The notes beneath the pieces were generated by a model, which was not told where the DNA came from, made no database searches, and saw nothing but the letters and a program-made list of their open reading frames with translations. Source: Pectinatus sottacetonis (GTDB lineage: Bacteria; Bacillota; Negativicutes; Selenomonadales; Selenomonadaceae). From it: 64,000 bases of DNA. Location: NCBI RefSeq assembly GCF_015732155.1, contig NZ_WIQK01000001.1, forward strand, positions 2,428,001 to 2,492,000, given 5' to 3'. How positions within the stretch are numbered: the stretch's first letter is position 1; every line of letters begins with the position of its first letter. Shown piece after piece: positions 24,619 through 34,033 of the stretch. Both the position numbers and the translations under genes were made by a program.

Positions 24619-25719
24619 ATGAGTACTTTACGATATAAAGGCAGTGCTGTTTTAATTAAAATTATTATAGTACTTTTAGTTAATATCACCTTTGTCTTTC
24701 CTCATGCTTATGCATTTAATCTTGTTAATCTAGGTGGAGCGCTGATTGGAATCACCGCACAGTATGCTGAACTTAATAAATCAATAGATTATTGTGATAA
24801 TAAAGGGCGCAACGAGTATTTTGCAAAAATGAAAAAGCAATATGGAGTGGATACAGATCCGGTAAAAAATGAAATATTAAAAAACATAGTAACACGCTTA
24901 TCTGCAGCCATTGCACAGAATGATCCATCCATAAACGAAAAACCATATAATTATTTCGTCAATAAAGATAAAAATTTCAATGCCTTTTGTTCTTTAGGAC
25001 ACAATTTAAGCGTTAATTCCGGATTATTTGACCTACTAAAAAATAATGAAGATGAAATAGCTTTTGTAGTAGGACATGAAATGGGCCATGGACAGGAAAA
25101 TCATATAAAAAAAGGTATAAAAAAATCTCTGCCCATAAATATTATTGCCAGTGTCTGGGGATCGCAGGCAGGTAGCACTCTAGAAGTCATGGGAATTGAT
25201 GTCCTGGTCAAACAGGCTGATGCCAGCATAGTAACTAAGCCACAGGAGTGGCAGGCAGATAACTTGGGCTTCACTTATGCTGTCGGGGCAGGATATAATC
25301 CTGGTGCGGGAGCTGCTGTCTGGCAGAGATTTATTGAAAAAATGGGCCAGTATCGATCTAACTTTGTTGGAGAAATATTTTCACCATCAGATCACCCTAG
25401 TGAAATAGACAGGCGGGATAACTATGCAAATAAATTGACCAAATACAGCAATGGACATATGACTGTAAAAAATGGCATAATAAAAATAAATGGCAAGCTT
25501 TTTATGCAGGCAGCTTCCCGCCAAATAATGAGTGGCAGAGAACGGGCTTATTTGATAGCCGGAGCAGTTGCAGCAGTGTACCATAATAATAAAAATATAC
25601 CTGATGCTTATGTTGGGTCCAACGGATACATATATATGGGTGACCAGGATATATGTATCCCTATTGCAGGAGAAGAAAGTGCACAAACTTTGGTTGACAG
25701 GATTAATATGATAAAATAA
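24619..25719 (+). CDS. Exported M48 family metallopeptidase
   Basis: A 366-residue zinc peptidase with an N-terminal export signal (hydrophobic core about 12-27, cut near AYA). The zinc site is His153-Glu154-x-x-His157 in VVGHEMGHGQEN, and the third ligand region EWQADNLGFTYAVGAGY is typical of BepA/YggG-like periplasmic members. The C-terminal 100 residues have no obvious domain. GGAGGTAATAAAAC precedes ATG. In an organism with a diderm envelope it could act in outer-membrane protein quality control; that is inference. Confidence 0.88.
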   Translation: MSTLRYKGSAVLIKIIIVLLVNITFVFPHAYAFNLVNLGGALIGITAQYAELNKSIDYCDNKGRNEYFAKMKKQYGVDTDPVKNEILKNIVTRLSAAIAQNDPSINEKPYNYFVNKDKNFNAFCSLGHNLSVNSGLFDLLKNNEDEIAFVVGHEMGHGQENHIKKGIKKSLPINIIASVWGSQAGSTLEVMGIDVLVKQADASIVTKPQEWQADNLGFTYAVGAGYNPGAGAAVWQRFIEKMGQYRSNFVGEIFSPSDHPSEIDRRDNYANKLTKYSNGHMTVKNGIIKINGKLFMQAASRQIMSGRERAYLIAGAVAAVYHNNKNIPDAYVGSNGYIYMGDQDICIPIAGEESAQTLVDRINMIK

Positions 25720-25756
25720 TAATAGTAGCTAAATATAATATAAATGAGGAATAATT

Positions 25757-26470
25757 TTGCATAAAAACAAAAGGACAATTTTATTAATAGGTATTGTTAT
25801 CATAGCCGGAATATTACTGATTTCAGCTAAAGAATTTTCATTATTAGATACTAGTGCAGCAGATTCCCTGAAAATTTTTACTCAGATAAATCTGCAAAAT
25901 AATTTTACAAATGCTAATAAAATCGGTCTGGGTGATAAGTCGACTATAAGTACATGGCAGGAAAATTACTTGAAAATAAATAAACATTATTTTCAGATTG
26001 AATTTAAGAATACATTGCCAGATGAAAAACTGACTGAATTGGTAAATGCAGAACTGGCAATGAATAAGAAAAGAAAAATAGAAATAAATGATGTGAAAAT
26101 AAAAGGAGATACAGCCACTGTTAAAATTTCTATCAGTAAGACAAATTATAGTGAAATTGTCGATACTGCTGTAAAAAAAACTGCGGCAGCAAAAAAAGCT
26201 GGTAAAATTTCCACACCAAAAGAATATTCATCTGTGCTGGCTGATGAATTGATAAACGGCTATAAAACAGCAAAAATTTCTAATGAAATGTCAAGTTTTT
26301 CTATTGTCTGTAAAAAAGACCTAATAACTAACACTAAGAAAAAATATATGCAGCATTCAGATGACGATTGGGTAGCCCGGTATATATTGCCGAGATTTAC
26401 CGGACATTGCTGGTATCCGCAGAATATGGATGAATTCTTTGAAAAACTCAACAAGGCCATTGAAACGTAA
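25757..26470 (+). CDS. Uncharacterised membrane-anchored or exported protein
   Basis: A 237-residue protein from a TTG start at 25757 with GAGGAATAATT before it. The N-terminus has a basic patch (HKNKR) and a hydrophobic helix (about 8-23), so it is exported or anchored. The middle has a fold-like pattern (ALTERNATING strands around VKIKGDTATVKISISKTNY) reminiscent of small lipoproteins with DUF5105-like domains, but there is no lipobox Cys and I cannot assign a family. It follows the M48 gene by 37 bp and probably shares its transcript. Confidence 0.6.
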   Translation: MHKNKRTILLIGIVIIAGILLISAKEFSLLDTSAADSLKIFTQINLQNNFTNANKIGLGDKSTISTWQENYLKINKHYFQIEFKNTLPDEKLTELVNAELAMNKKRKIEINDVKIKGDTATVKISISKTNYSEIVDTAVKKTAAAKKAGKISTPKEYSSVLADELINGYKTAKISNEMSSFSIVCKKDLITNTKKKYMQHSDDDWVARYILPRFTGHCWYPQNMDEFFEKLNKAIET

Positions 26471-26512
26471 AATAGGCTAACTGTAGTTAGGAATATTAAA
26501 CCTATATGAAGC

Positions 26513-26612
26513 TCGCTAAGCCTTGTAATTACAACACTGGATTAATAAAAAAGCATTTCACGGTATAAGTCCATCAGATTACAATCATATCTATAAAGAA
26601 CATAAATACTAG
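26513..26612 (+). pseudogene. Remnant of an AraC-type regulator C-terminus
   Basis: The open end of one frame (26549-26612, stop TAG) reads KKAFHGISPSDYNHIYKEHK, closely matching the last turn and tail of AraC/XylS DNA-binding domains (pattern F-K-K-x-x-G-x-S-P-x-x-Y). The preceding CNYNTGLIKKHF lies in another frame, so a frameshift separates them. The rest of the gene is missing. Too short for firm family assignment. Confidence 0.4.
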
Positions 26613-26648
26613 GTTTTTTTGTTTGGTATTATTTCCCCTTGATATATA

Positions 26649-26778
26649 AAAGCCGCTGCTGTATGTAGCATTTTTATTCATAAAGATGTAATATTTTCTT
26701 GTTTGTTCTTAAATGGACAAACGGATTAATAAAACACATATCTTATGAAGTTAATACTTTTCATACAGCAGCGGCTTT
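26649..26778. repeat. 130-bp nested palindrome (long hairpin element)
   Basis: Perfect outer arms of 17 bp (26649-26665 and 26762-26778, AAAGCCGCTGCTGTATG). There is a middle stem TTCATAAAGATGT (26677-26689) with ACATATCTTATGAA (26736-26749) and an apical GTTTGTTC/GGACAAAC stem with a TTAAAT loop. The right end runs into TTTATTTTTT. It can end transcripts on the plus strand, but its size and symmetry exceed an ordinary terminator. No ORF is inside. Confidence 0.75.
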
Positions 26779-26838
26779 ATTTTTTAACAAACCTAATTAT
26801 TAAACCATTAATGTAAATTTATAATATATTACAAGAGA

Positions 26839-28206
26839 TCATCCTATTTTTTCACGTAAAAAGAAACACTTATTAGTAGCGTCAATAGCTTCCCTGAATT
26901 TAATCATGACCTTATCTATATCTTCATAACTTATAGTAGCAGACGGTTCAAAGCGTATGGTTTTGGCATTTACCAGTGTACCGGCAGTCATAACATGGCG
27001 GGCAAACAATTCCTTGGCTGTTTCATATCCTAATTCACAGGAAAAGAACTCTACCCCCATCATCAGTCCAATTCCCCGGATTTCTTGTATAACCTGCGGA
27101 TAATCATCAGCCACTTTTTGCAGTCCATCTTTGAAATAAGCACCTTTTTCTTTTGCTTGTTGCGGAATATTATGCTCCATCATATATTTTATCGTTGCCA
27201 ATGCTGCTGAACAGCAAAGAGGATTCCCCCCAAATGTAGGTGATCCGAGTATCCACGGATTATCCTGCAGCTGCTTAATCCAAAGATGCGGCCGGGCAAT
27301 AATTCCTGTAATTGGCATTATCCCACCACCAAAAGCCTTGCCATATGACATTATATCAGGTACAACGTTTTCTGCTTCACAACGAAACATAGTGCCTGTA
27401 CGTCCCATACCCGTCTGAATTTCATCAAGAATTAAAAAAACTTTATATTCATCACAGATCCTGCGTACTTCTTGCAGATACCCTTTAGGTGGGATTATTA
27501 CTCCTGCTTCTCCCTGAATCGGTTCTAAAATAACAGCAGCTACTTTCTCACCGACTTGCTGTAAATTATGAACAGCAGCCCTTATTGCATCAGCATTGCC
27601 ATATTCTACATGCTGAACCTGTTGAACCATGGGATTATATGGTACACGGTAAGTTCCCTTTCCCCCTACTGAAATAGCTCCCATTGACTTTCCATGAAAA
27701 CCATTTACTGTTGATATAAACCATTGTCCCCCCGAAGCAATTCGCGCCAGTTTTAAAGCCATTTCATTAGCTTCAGCTCCGCCATTAGTAAAAAAACAGT
27801 ATTGCAGATCCCCAGGTGTTATCGCTGCCAATATTTTTGCCAGATATCCACGCAATGGGTCTACAAGTTCCTGACTATGCAGAGCCTGATGTTCGAGCTG
27901 TGCCTTAACTACTTTTAAAATTTCTGGATTGCGGTGTCCGCACATAAAAATGCCAAAACCGCCCAGACAATCAATAAAATCTTGTCCATAAACATCATAA
28001 AAATGTTCTCCCTCATCGCGCCACTCTACAAATGCAGCGTTTGTAGAAACCGATTTCCGATACTTCAGCCAGCCCGGATTTACGTAATGATTAAAATTAA
28101 CAATAGCATCGTCAACAATCTGTTTTTTGTCCTTATTTTCTAATTCTGGTTTTAAAATATATGATATTACTCTGTCCAAGTCCTCCTTAATTAAAGATTT
28201 TTTCAT
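26839..28206 (-). CDS. patA: Putrescine aminotransferase (class III)
   Basis: PLP enzyme of 455 residues, close to the length of Escherichia coli YgjG/PatA (459). It moves the amino group of putrescine to 2-oxoglutarate, giving 4-aminobutanal. Visible are FFTNGGAEANEMALKLAR, the Asp in LILDEIQTGMGRTG, and the PLP Lys in SYGKAFGGGIMPITG. The extended N-terminus with NPGWLKYRKS is typical of YgjG. It lies downstream of an aldehyde dehydrogenase and the potABCD genes on the same strand, which supports putrescine over ornithine as substrate. Confidence 0.9.
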   Translation of the reverse strand: MKKSLIKEDLDRVISYILKPELENKDKKQIVDDAIVNFNHYVNPGWLKYRKSVSTNAAFVEWRDEGEHFYDVYGQDFIDCLGGFGIFMCGHRNPEILKVVKAQLEHQALHSQELVDPLRGYLAKILAAITPGDLQYCFFTNGGAEANEMALKLARIASGGQWFISTVNGFHGKSMGAISVGGKGTYRVPYNPMVQQVQHVEYGNADAIRAAVHNLQQVGEKVAAVILEPIQGEAGVIIPPKGYLQEVRRICDEYKVFLILDEIQTGMGRTGTMFRCEAENVVPDIMSYGKAFGGGIMPITGIIARPHLWIKQLQDNPWILGSPTFGGNPLCCSAALATIKYMMEHNIPQQAKEKGAYFKDGLQKVADDYPQVIQEIRGIGLMMGVEFFSCELGYETAKELFARHVMTAGTLVNAKTIRFEPSATISYEDIDKVMIKFREAIDATNKCFFLREKIG

Positions 28207-28277
28207 AATATCTACGTCCTTTCACGTAATGCATATAAATATATTCATCATTTCAATATGGTAATTGAAAGTGATAG

Positions 28278-29744
28278 CTATTTATTACTGAACCAACCTG
28301 TAGGTTTAACATTTAGATTCATATTTATTTGTTTTACTTCTGTATATTCATCAAAACCAAAGCTGCCCAGCTCCCGGCCAATGCCGCTTTGCTTATATCC
28401 TCCCCATGGTGCTTCATTGAAAGTTGGATTATAACAATTTATCCACGTTATTCCAGCCCGCAGCTTTTTTATTACGCGCATAGCCTTGGCTCCATCCTGT
28501 GTAAATACGCCTCCGGCTAGCCCATATACTGTATCATTGGCCAAAACAACTGCCTCTTTTTCCGTATGGAATTTCTGTACTACAAGTACTGGCCCAAAAA
28601 TTTCTTCCTGACAAATTCGCAGTTTATTATTCGTAGCAGCAAAAATAGTAGGTTCAACGAACCAGCCTTTTCGCTCAATCCGACTACCCCCGCAGAGAAG
28701 TTCTGCTCCTTCTTTTTTTCCCAGGGATATATAATTGAGAACCTTGTTCATATGCGTCTCACTTATCAACGGCCCCATTTCAATTGAGTCATCGTCGCCG
28801 TTGCCAACGACTATTTTTTTAGCTCTTTTTACTAGTTCTGTAACAAATCTATCATAAATGTCCGCTTCGACAAAAAGCCGCGATCCTGCAGCACACACTT
28901 GTCCCTGATTACAAAATATCCCAAATAATGCATAATCTACCGCGGCAGCAAAATCAGCATCACTAAAAATAATATTAGGTGATTTTCCCCCTAGTTCTAA
29001 TGACACATTTTTTATATTGCCGGCAGCTGCCGCCATAATTTTCCTTCCGGTTACAGTGCCTCCCGTAAAAGCTATTTTATCGACATCATGATGTTCAGAC
29101 AGAGTCTTCCCTACAGTATTTCCTGCACCCAACACAAGATTAGCAACACCAGCAGGAACTCCTGCGGTATCAATAAACTCAAACAATTTGATCACTGAAA
29201 GCGGGGTCAGTTCTGCCGGTTTAAATACAATAGTATTTCCAGCCGCCAATGCCGGAGCTATCTTCCATACTGCCATGAGCAAGGGATAATTCCACGGCAC
29301 AATCTGTCCGCATACACCTATAGGCTCACGTACAACTATAGACTGTATGTCAGTATCCGGGACATCATAAGTCTGTCCAACAGGCTTCGTTGTCATACCA
29401 GCATAATATTTTAAACATGCTATTGCATCTTCCACATCACAAATAGTTTCTCGCATGGGTTTACCGTTATTTTTCATTTCCAGTACTGCCATGTCCCGCA
29501 GGTTTTTCTCTAAAAGTGCAGCTGTTTTATATAAATAATCGGCTCTTTCCAGTGCTGATGATTCCTGCCAATTGTCTTCATAAAAGCTTTTCTTAGCTGC
29601 TGCCACTGCTTTATTCACATCATCAGCTGTACCTTCTGTAACCTTTGCTATACACTCTTCTGTAGCAGGATTTATGATTTTACGTATTGTCCCTGCATCT
29701 GACAGTAGCCATTTTCCATCTATATACATTCGTTGTACTTCCAT
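28278..29744 (-). CDS. Aldehyde dehydrogenase, probably 4-aminobutanal dehydrogenase
   Basis: NAD(P)-dependent ALDH of 488 residues. It shows IVPWNYPLLMAVWKIAPALAAG, the catalytic Glu in VSLELGGKSPNIIF and the catalytic Cys in NQGQVCAAGSR, then EEIFGPVLVV. I place the start at ATG 29744 (MEVQRMYIDGKW) with GAGGATATT before it; a longer frame reaches 29822 but lacks a ribosome site and conserved sequence. Sitting between potD and patA, it most likely oxidises 4-aminobutanal to 4-aminobutyrate (PatD role). No 4-aminobutyrate transaminase follows. Confidence 0.88.
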   Translation of the reverse strand: MEVQRMYIDGKWLLSDAGTIRKIINPATEECIAKVTEGTADDVNKAVAAAKKSFYEDNWQESSALERADYLYKTAALLEKNLRDMAVLEMKNNGKPMRETICDVEDAIACLKYYAGMTTKPVGQTYDVPDTDIQSIVVREPIGVCGQIVPWNYPLLMAVWKIAPALAAGNTIVFKPAELTPLSVIKLFEFIDTAGVPAGVANLVLGAGNTVGKTLSEHHDVDKIAFTGGTVTGRKIMAAAAGNIKNVSLELGGKSPNIIFSDADFAAAVDYALFGIFCNQGQVCAAGSRLFVEADIYDRFVTELVKRAKKIVVGNGDDDSIEMGPLISETHMNKVLNYISLGKKEGAELLCGGSRIERKGWFVEPTIFAATNNKLRICQEEIFGPVLVVQKFHTEKEAVVLANDTVYGLAGGVFTQDGAKAMRVIKKLRAGITWINCYNPTFNEAPWGGYKQSGIGRELGSFGFDEYTEVKQINMNLNVKPTGWFSNK

Positions 29745-29932
29745 AATATCCTCACATTCTGCTGCCTTTATATTTTGCCACAGCATGTATAAGAGATAGG
29801 GGCGTCGTGCAAACAACATCATCCAATTTGCTATTCCTCAATTTTATGCATTTATCTGCTTTTTTAACAGCAGACAGAGACGAAATAGCATAATTACAAA
29901 GAAAAATGTTTACGTGCGTCCCCGCCACTTAA

Positions 29933-30985
29933 TTATTTCTGGCTTTTTACCTCTGACCATATCTGATCAAATTTAGGTGTATTTGCTCCTACATCTTTGA
30001 CAAACTCACCTTTGTCCATCACATCTACCGGAATATTTGAAGCCTTGTTGTCTGTATAATCCTTAGGTAATAAAGTTTTAGCTGCTTCATTAACACTTGT
30101 ATAAGGATATACTTTAGTTATTTCTGCGGCTATTTTGGGTTCAAGAATAAAATTAATAAACAGTTCTGCATTAGCTTTATTCTTTGCACCTGCAGGTATC
30201 GCAAAATTATCGATAAAACGATACATCCCTTCTTTAGGATAAATTATTTTTATAGCCGGATTCTGCTTTTGGGCCAAAGCTGCCTCAGCATTATAGATTA
30301 AGCCTATGGATGTTTCTCCACTTATCATTTCTGATTTAGGTGAATCACCGTCAAATACTTTTATATTAGGCATTAATTTTTGTAAAAAAGCTTTTGCCTG
30401 TGCCAGCTTGGCATCATCTATTGTATTTATAGAATATCCCAGTGCTTTCAAAGCTATCCCGATTACAACACGCTGTTCATCAATAGAAACGATTGAATTT
30501 TTATACTGTGGTTTTATTAAATCCGCATACGAAGTAATTGGTTCTTTTATCTTGTCCGTGTTAACAGCCAGAAGAACAGTTCCTGTCTGATACGGGACTG
30601 AATATTCATTACCCGGATCATAATATTGATTAAGATATGTTTTATAAACATTTTTTATATTAGGAATTTTCTCTTTATCTAATTTTTGCAAAAGATGTTT
30701 TTCCTTCATTATTTTAATCATAAAATCGCCGGGAACTACAATATCATACGTTCCTTTAGGTGATGATTCTAATTTTGCTAAGCATTCTTCATTTGTAGTG
30801 TAATTACTTACATTTACTTTAATGCCATACTTTTCTTCAAACTGTTTAATAACTGAGTCAGGAATATATTGTGTCCAAACATATAAATTAAGCTCACCTT
30901 TGTCTGCACTGCCGCTTGTACTGCCACCACAACCTGCAGCCAGCAGGCAAAAACATAAAACTAACAAGACCACTAACTTTCTCAT
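29933..30985 (-). CDS. potD: Spermidine/putrescine-binding lipoprotein
   Basis: ABC transporter solute-binding protein of 350 residues. The signal ends in a lipobox LLAAGCGG, with the Cys near residue 19, so it is membrane-tethered. The mature part starts ELNLYVWTQYIPDSV, typical of PotD/PotF, with YDIVVPGDFMIKIM, VPYQTGTVLLAVN and MYRFIDNFAIPAGAKN regions. ATG 30985 has AGGAGGGATACG before it; an earlier in-frame start at 31009 is less likely. It is the last gene of potABCD and precedes putrescine catabolic genes. Confidence 0.92.
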   Translation of the reverse strand: MRKLVVLLVLCFCLLAAGCGGSTSGSADKGELNLYVWTQYIPDSVIKQFEEKYGIKVNVSNYTTNEECLAKLESSPKGTYDIVVPGDFMIKIMKEKHLLQKLDKEKIPNIKNVYKTYLNQYYDPGNEYSVPYQTGTVLLAVNTDKIKEPITSYADLIKPQYKNSIVSIDEQRVVIGIALKALGYSINTIDDAKLAQAKAFLQKLMPNIKVFDGDSPKSEMISGETSIGLIYNAEAALAQKQNPAIKIIYPKEGMYRFIDNFAIPAGAKNKANAELFINFILEPKIAAEITKVYPYTSVNEAAKTLLPKDYTDNKASNIPVDVMDKGEFVKDVGANTPKFDQIWSEVKSQK

Positions 30986-31020
30986 CGTATCCCTCCTGTC
31001 ATTTTTCACCGACTTTTACT

Positions 31021-31818
31021 TCATTTTACAGTCATCTTCAGCTTATTTATCTGAAAAAATGTAACCCCTCCTAAACCGATAATAGTTACAGCCATAATCA
31101 AAGTAAATAAAGCATTTACCTCTGGTGATACCCCTATCTTCATCATAGCAAATATCTTTAAAGGCAGTGTATTACTGCCTGGACCAGCAGTGAAAAACGT
31201 TATTATGACATCATCAAGTGATAACGTAAAAACAAGCATTAACCCGGATAATACTCCCGGGCGCACCAATGGCAGAGTAATATTAAAAAATGTTTTCAGT
31301 CGTGTTGCTCCCAGATCCAGCGAAGCCTCCTCCAAAAACTTATCCAATATTGCCAGTCTGGCTCTTACCGTTATAACCACAAAAGGAATAGAAAACGTAA
31401 TATGTGCCAGAATGATAGTAAATAATCCCAATTTTAGTTTCAACAGTGAAAATACTATGAGCAATGAAATTCCCAAAACAATTTCTGGTATTACCACTGG
31501 TATATATAAAAGTGCATCAATAATTTTTTTCCCACAAAAATCATATTTATGCATTCCCAGTGCTCCCATTGTTCCTATTACCCCTGAAACCAGAGTTGAG
31601 GTCGCGGCAATCAAGAGCGTGTTTGTCAATGCTTCCAAAAGAGCACTGTTTTGTAACAAAGAATAATACCATTTAACGGTAAATGACTGGAATATTATAT
31701 TCATTTTTGAACTATTAAAAGAATATGTAATAACAACAAGTATTGGCAGAAATAAAAATAAATATATCAAGACCAAATAAATATTTTCACCTATCCTGCT
31801 TTTGTCTTTAAGAGCCAA
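31021..31818 (-). CDS. potC: Spermidine/putrescine ABC transporter permease
   Basis: Inner-membrane permease of 265 residues with about six hydrophobic helices. The cytoplasmic EAA loop is LEEASLDLGATRLKTFFNITLPLVRPG, shown here only to identify its position near residue 155; its key EAxxDLGA core contacts PotA. It begins at a TTG (31818) after GGAGGGG, 17 bp after potB. The C-terminal end reads VTFFQINKLKMTVK. Together with PotB it forms the channel of the importer. Confidence 0.92.
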   Translation of the reverse strand: MALKDKSRIGENIYLVLIYLFLFLPILVVITYSFNSSKMNIIFQSFTVKWYYSLLQNSALLEALTNTLLIAATSTLVSGVIGTMGALGMHKYDFCGKKIIDALLYIPVVIPEIVLGISLLIVFSLLKLKLGLFTIILAHITFSIPFVVITVRARLAILDKFLEEASLDLGATRLKTFFNITLPLVRPGVLSGLMLVFTLSLDDVIITFFTAGPGSNTLPLKIFAMMKIGVSPEVNALFTLIMAVTIIGLGGVTFFQINKLKMTVK

Positions 31819-31835
31819 TCAACACCCCTCCTGTC

Positions 31836-32690
31836 CTAATCAACAAGCTGATTCATTTTGCCTCCGGCACGTTTATAAAGATATATTAAAACTAGTGTCA
31901 AAAATACTAAAAGCATGGATAAAGCTGCACCAAAAGGCCAGTTACGCGCTGTTAAGAATTGATTTCTAATCAGATTGCCCAGGTACATAATTTTATTGCC
32001 GCCCAGCAAATCCATTATAAAAAATAAACCAAATGATGGAATAAATACCATTATTGAACCAGCGAAGACTCCTGGTATAGTCATAGGAAATAAAACACGC
32101 CAAAAAGTCTGAAAAGGTTTTGCCCCTAAGTCAGCCGATGCTTCTAAATAAGAATTATCAAATTTATCTAATGATGCATAAATGGGTAAAATCATAAATG
32201 GCAGCAGCGTATACACTAGACCAATAAAAATAGCTGGATTAGTATATAAAAAACCATGTGCTGAAGAAAAAAGACCGATTTTTTCCATAAATTCATTCAA
32301 AATTCCATTTGTCCGCAAAATCAATATCCAGCCGTATATACGCAGCAGAGAATTCGTCAAAAATGGAATCATCAAAAGCATTATAAGTATAATTTTATAT
32401 ATACTGGTTTTTTTTACTAAAAACATTGCAAAAGGATAACTGATGATCAGGGCAATTATAGTAACAACTGCAGACATAAGAAAAGATACGCTGAAACACT
32501 GTAGATAAACAGTCTTGGTTGTCAGCAGATAATTATGCATGGTAAATGTCCACTCTATACCGCCATATATACCTCTGGTCATCAAACTAACGATAAAGAC
32601 ATACACCATGGGGATTGCTATGAAAAGTATTACCCATAAAGTTATTGGCGCTATCAAAATCAATAACGGAAAGTTTTTTCTTATTTTCAT
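31836..32690 (-). CDS. potB: Spermidine/putrescine ABC transporter permease
   Basis: Inner-membrane permease of 284 residues, six hydrophobic helices, with the EAA loop YLEASADLGAKPFQTFWRV near residue 180 followed by LFPMTIPGV. Its start codon overlaps the end of potA by 4 bp (ATGA), showing translational coupling. The C-terminus is basic (YLYKRAGGKMNQ). It pairs with PotC. Confidence 0.92.
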   Translation of the reverse strand: MKIRKNFPLLILIAPITLWVILFIAIPMVYVFIVSLMTRGIYGGIEWTFTMHNYLLTTKTVYLQCFSVSFLMSAVVTIIALIISYPFAMFLVKKTSIYKIILIMLLMIPFLTNSLLRIYGWILILRTNGILNEFMEKIGLFSSAHGFLYTNPAIFIGLVYTLLPFMILPIYASLDKFDNSYLEASADLGAKPFQTFWRVLFPMTIPGVFAGSIMVFIPSFGLFFIMDLLGGNKIMYLGNLIRNQFLTARNWPFGAALSMLLVFLTLVLIYLYKRAGGKMNQLVD

Positions 32691-33850
32691 ATTGCTTTCT
32701 CCATCATTGGTGTATTTTCATCTTTATATCCCTGAGCCGGCTTTGGCATGACCAGTAAATTAGGCTTACTTTTATCAGCAGCCTTCTCTGAAATAAGAAA
32801 AGCATCTGATGGTTCCCAATTGACATAAACTTCCTGTCCTACCCGAAAGTCATTTTTATTACTGGGAATATCTACTTTTAATCCATTATCTAAACCTTTC
32901 ACCATGATAAAAGACCGAATTGAACTGCCTCTATAAACCTGTTCATATATTTTTCCTTTTATTTTAGCTTTTTTCGTTGGCAAAGTACTCAAATATATTT
33001 TTTCCGGACGAATAGAAATACATACTGCTTCTTGCGGTAAAAAAGTGCCTGGCTGTGCGTATACTATACCACAGCTGGTTTCAAGCTCAGTAAAATCAGT
33101 TAAACATGTTTTTACCTTTCCATCAAAAATATTAGATTCTCCTATAAAATCAGCTATAAAACGCGATATCGGTTTTTCATATATATCTTTTGGGGTGCTG
33201 ATCTGTTCCATACAGCCGTCATGCATTATTGCTATACGATCACTCATGCTCAATGCTTCTTCCTGATCGTGGGTAACATAAATAAATGTAATGCCAATTT
33301 TCTTCTGGAGTTGTTTTAATTCAAACTGCATCTGTTTACGCAGCTTGAGATCCAAAGCCCCAAGTGGTTCATCGAGCAGCAAAACCTTGGGATTATTTAC
33401 GATTGCCCTTGCAATAGCTATACGCTGTTTTTGCCCACCAGAAAGTTCATCTATTTTTCTTGTACCAAAACCTTCCAATTGTACAAGCTGTAGAATATTT
33501 GTTACTTTTTCTTTTATCTGTTTCTTAGGAATTTTTTTCATTTTTAATCCGTAAGCTATATTATCAAAAACATTCATATGCGGAAATAATGCATAATTTT
33601 GAAATACAGTATTTATTTCTCTTTCATAAGGCTCCTTAGCAGCTACATTTTCTCCTTCAATGAATATTTGACCACTGTTTGCTCTTTCAAAACCTGCGAT
33701 CATCCGCAAAGTAGTTGTTTTACCACTGCCCGAAGAACCAAGGATTGTAAGGAACTCTCCTTTATATACACAAAAAGATACATCTTTTACTACTTTTGTA
33801 TTTCCATAAATTTTATTTATGTTTTTTACTTCTACCATAACATCATTCAT
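32687..33850 (-). CDS. potA: Spermidine/putrescine ABC transporter ATPase
   Basis: ATPase of 387 residues driving polyamine import. Walker A GSSGSGKTTTLRMIAGFE, Q-loop NTVFQNYALFPHM, signature LSGGQKQRIAIARA, Walker B VLLLDEPLGALD and H-loop VTHDQEEAL are all intact. The C-terminal TOBE regulatory domain (about 240-360) includes ISIRPEKIYLST. ATG 33850 lies 8 bp after GAGGAG; the GTG nine bases earlier is too close to it. It is the first gene of potABCD-aldH-patA. About 185 bp separate it from aspA, with the aspA terminator between. Confidence 0.94.
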   Translation of the reverse strand: MNDVMVEVKNINKIYGNTKVVKDVSFCVYKGEFLTILGSSGSGKTTTLRMIAGFERANSGQIFIEGENVAAKEPYEREINTVFQNYALFPHMNVFDNIAYGLKMKKIPKKQIKEKVTNILQLVQLEGFGTRKIDELSGGQKQRIAIARAIVNNPKVLLLDEPLGALDLKLRKQMQFELKQLQKKIGITFIYVTHDQEEALSMSDRIAIMHDGCMEQISTPKDIYEKPISRFIADFIGESNIFDGKVKTCLTDFTELETSCGIVYAQPGTFLPQEAVCISIRPEKIYLSTLPTKKAKIKGKIYEQVYRGSSIRSFIMVKGLDNGLKVDIPSNKNDFRVGQEVYVNWEPSDAFLISEKAADKSKPNLLVMPKPAQGYKDENTPMMEKAI

Positions 33851-33882
33851 AAAACTCACTCCTCAGATGATCAATAATAAAA

Positions 33883-33918
33883 AAAGGCGCTGAATACGTA
33901 TATCTATTCAGCACCTTT
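33883..33918 (-). terminator. Terminator of aspA
   Basis: On the minus strand GGTGCTGAATA pairs with TATTCAGCGCC around an 8-nt loop, followed by TTTTTTTATT. Confidence 0.8.
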
Positions 33919-34033
33919 GCTAATAATAAACTATTAACTTATATTTTATTATATCATGCCTCTACTTTTATTACACTATTACAGCAGCACAATATAATTA
34001 TATCTGGAATGTTCTTATAGCACAAACAATATT

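Noticed and set aside
31190-31666. 158-codon ORF antisense to potC
   Set aside because: Opposite a clear permease gene; no ribosome site or recognisable domain.
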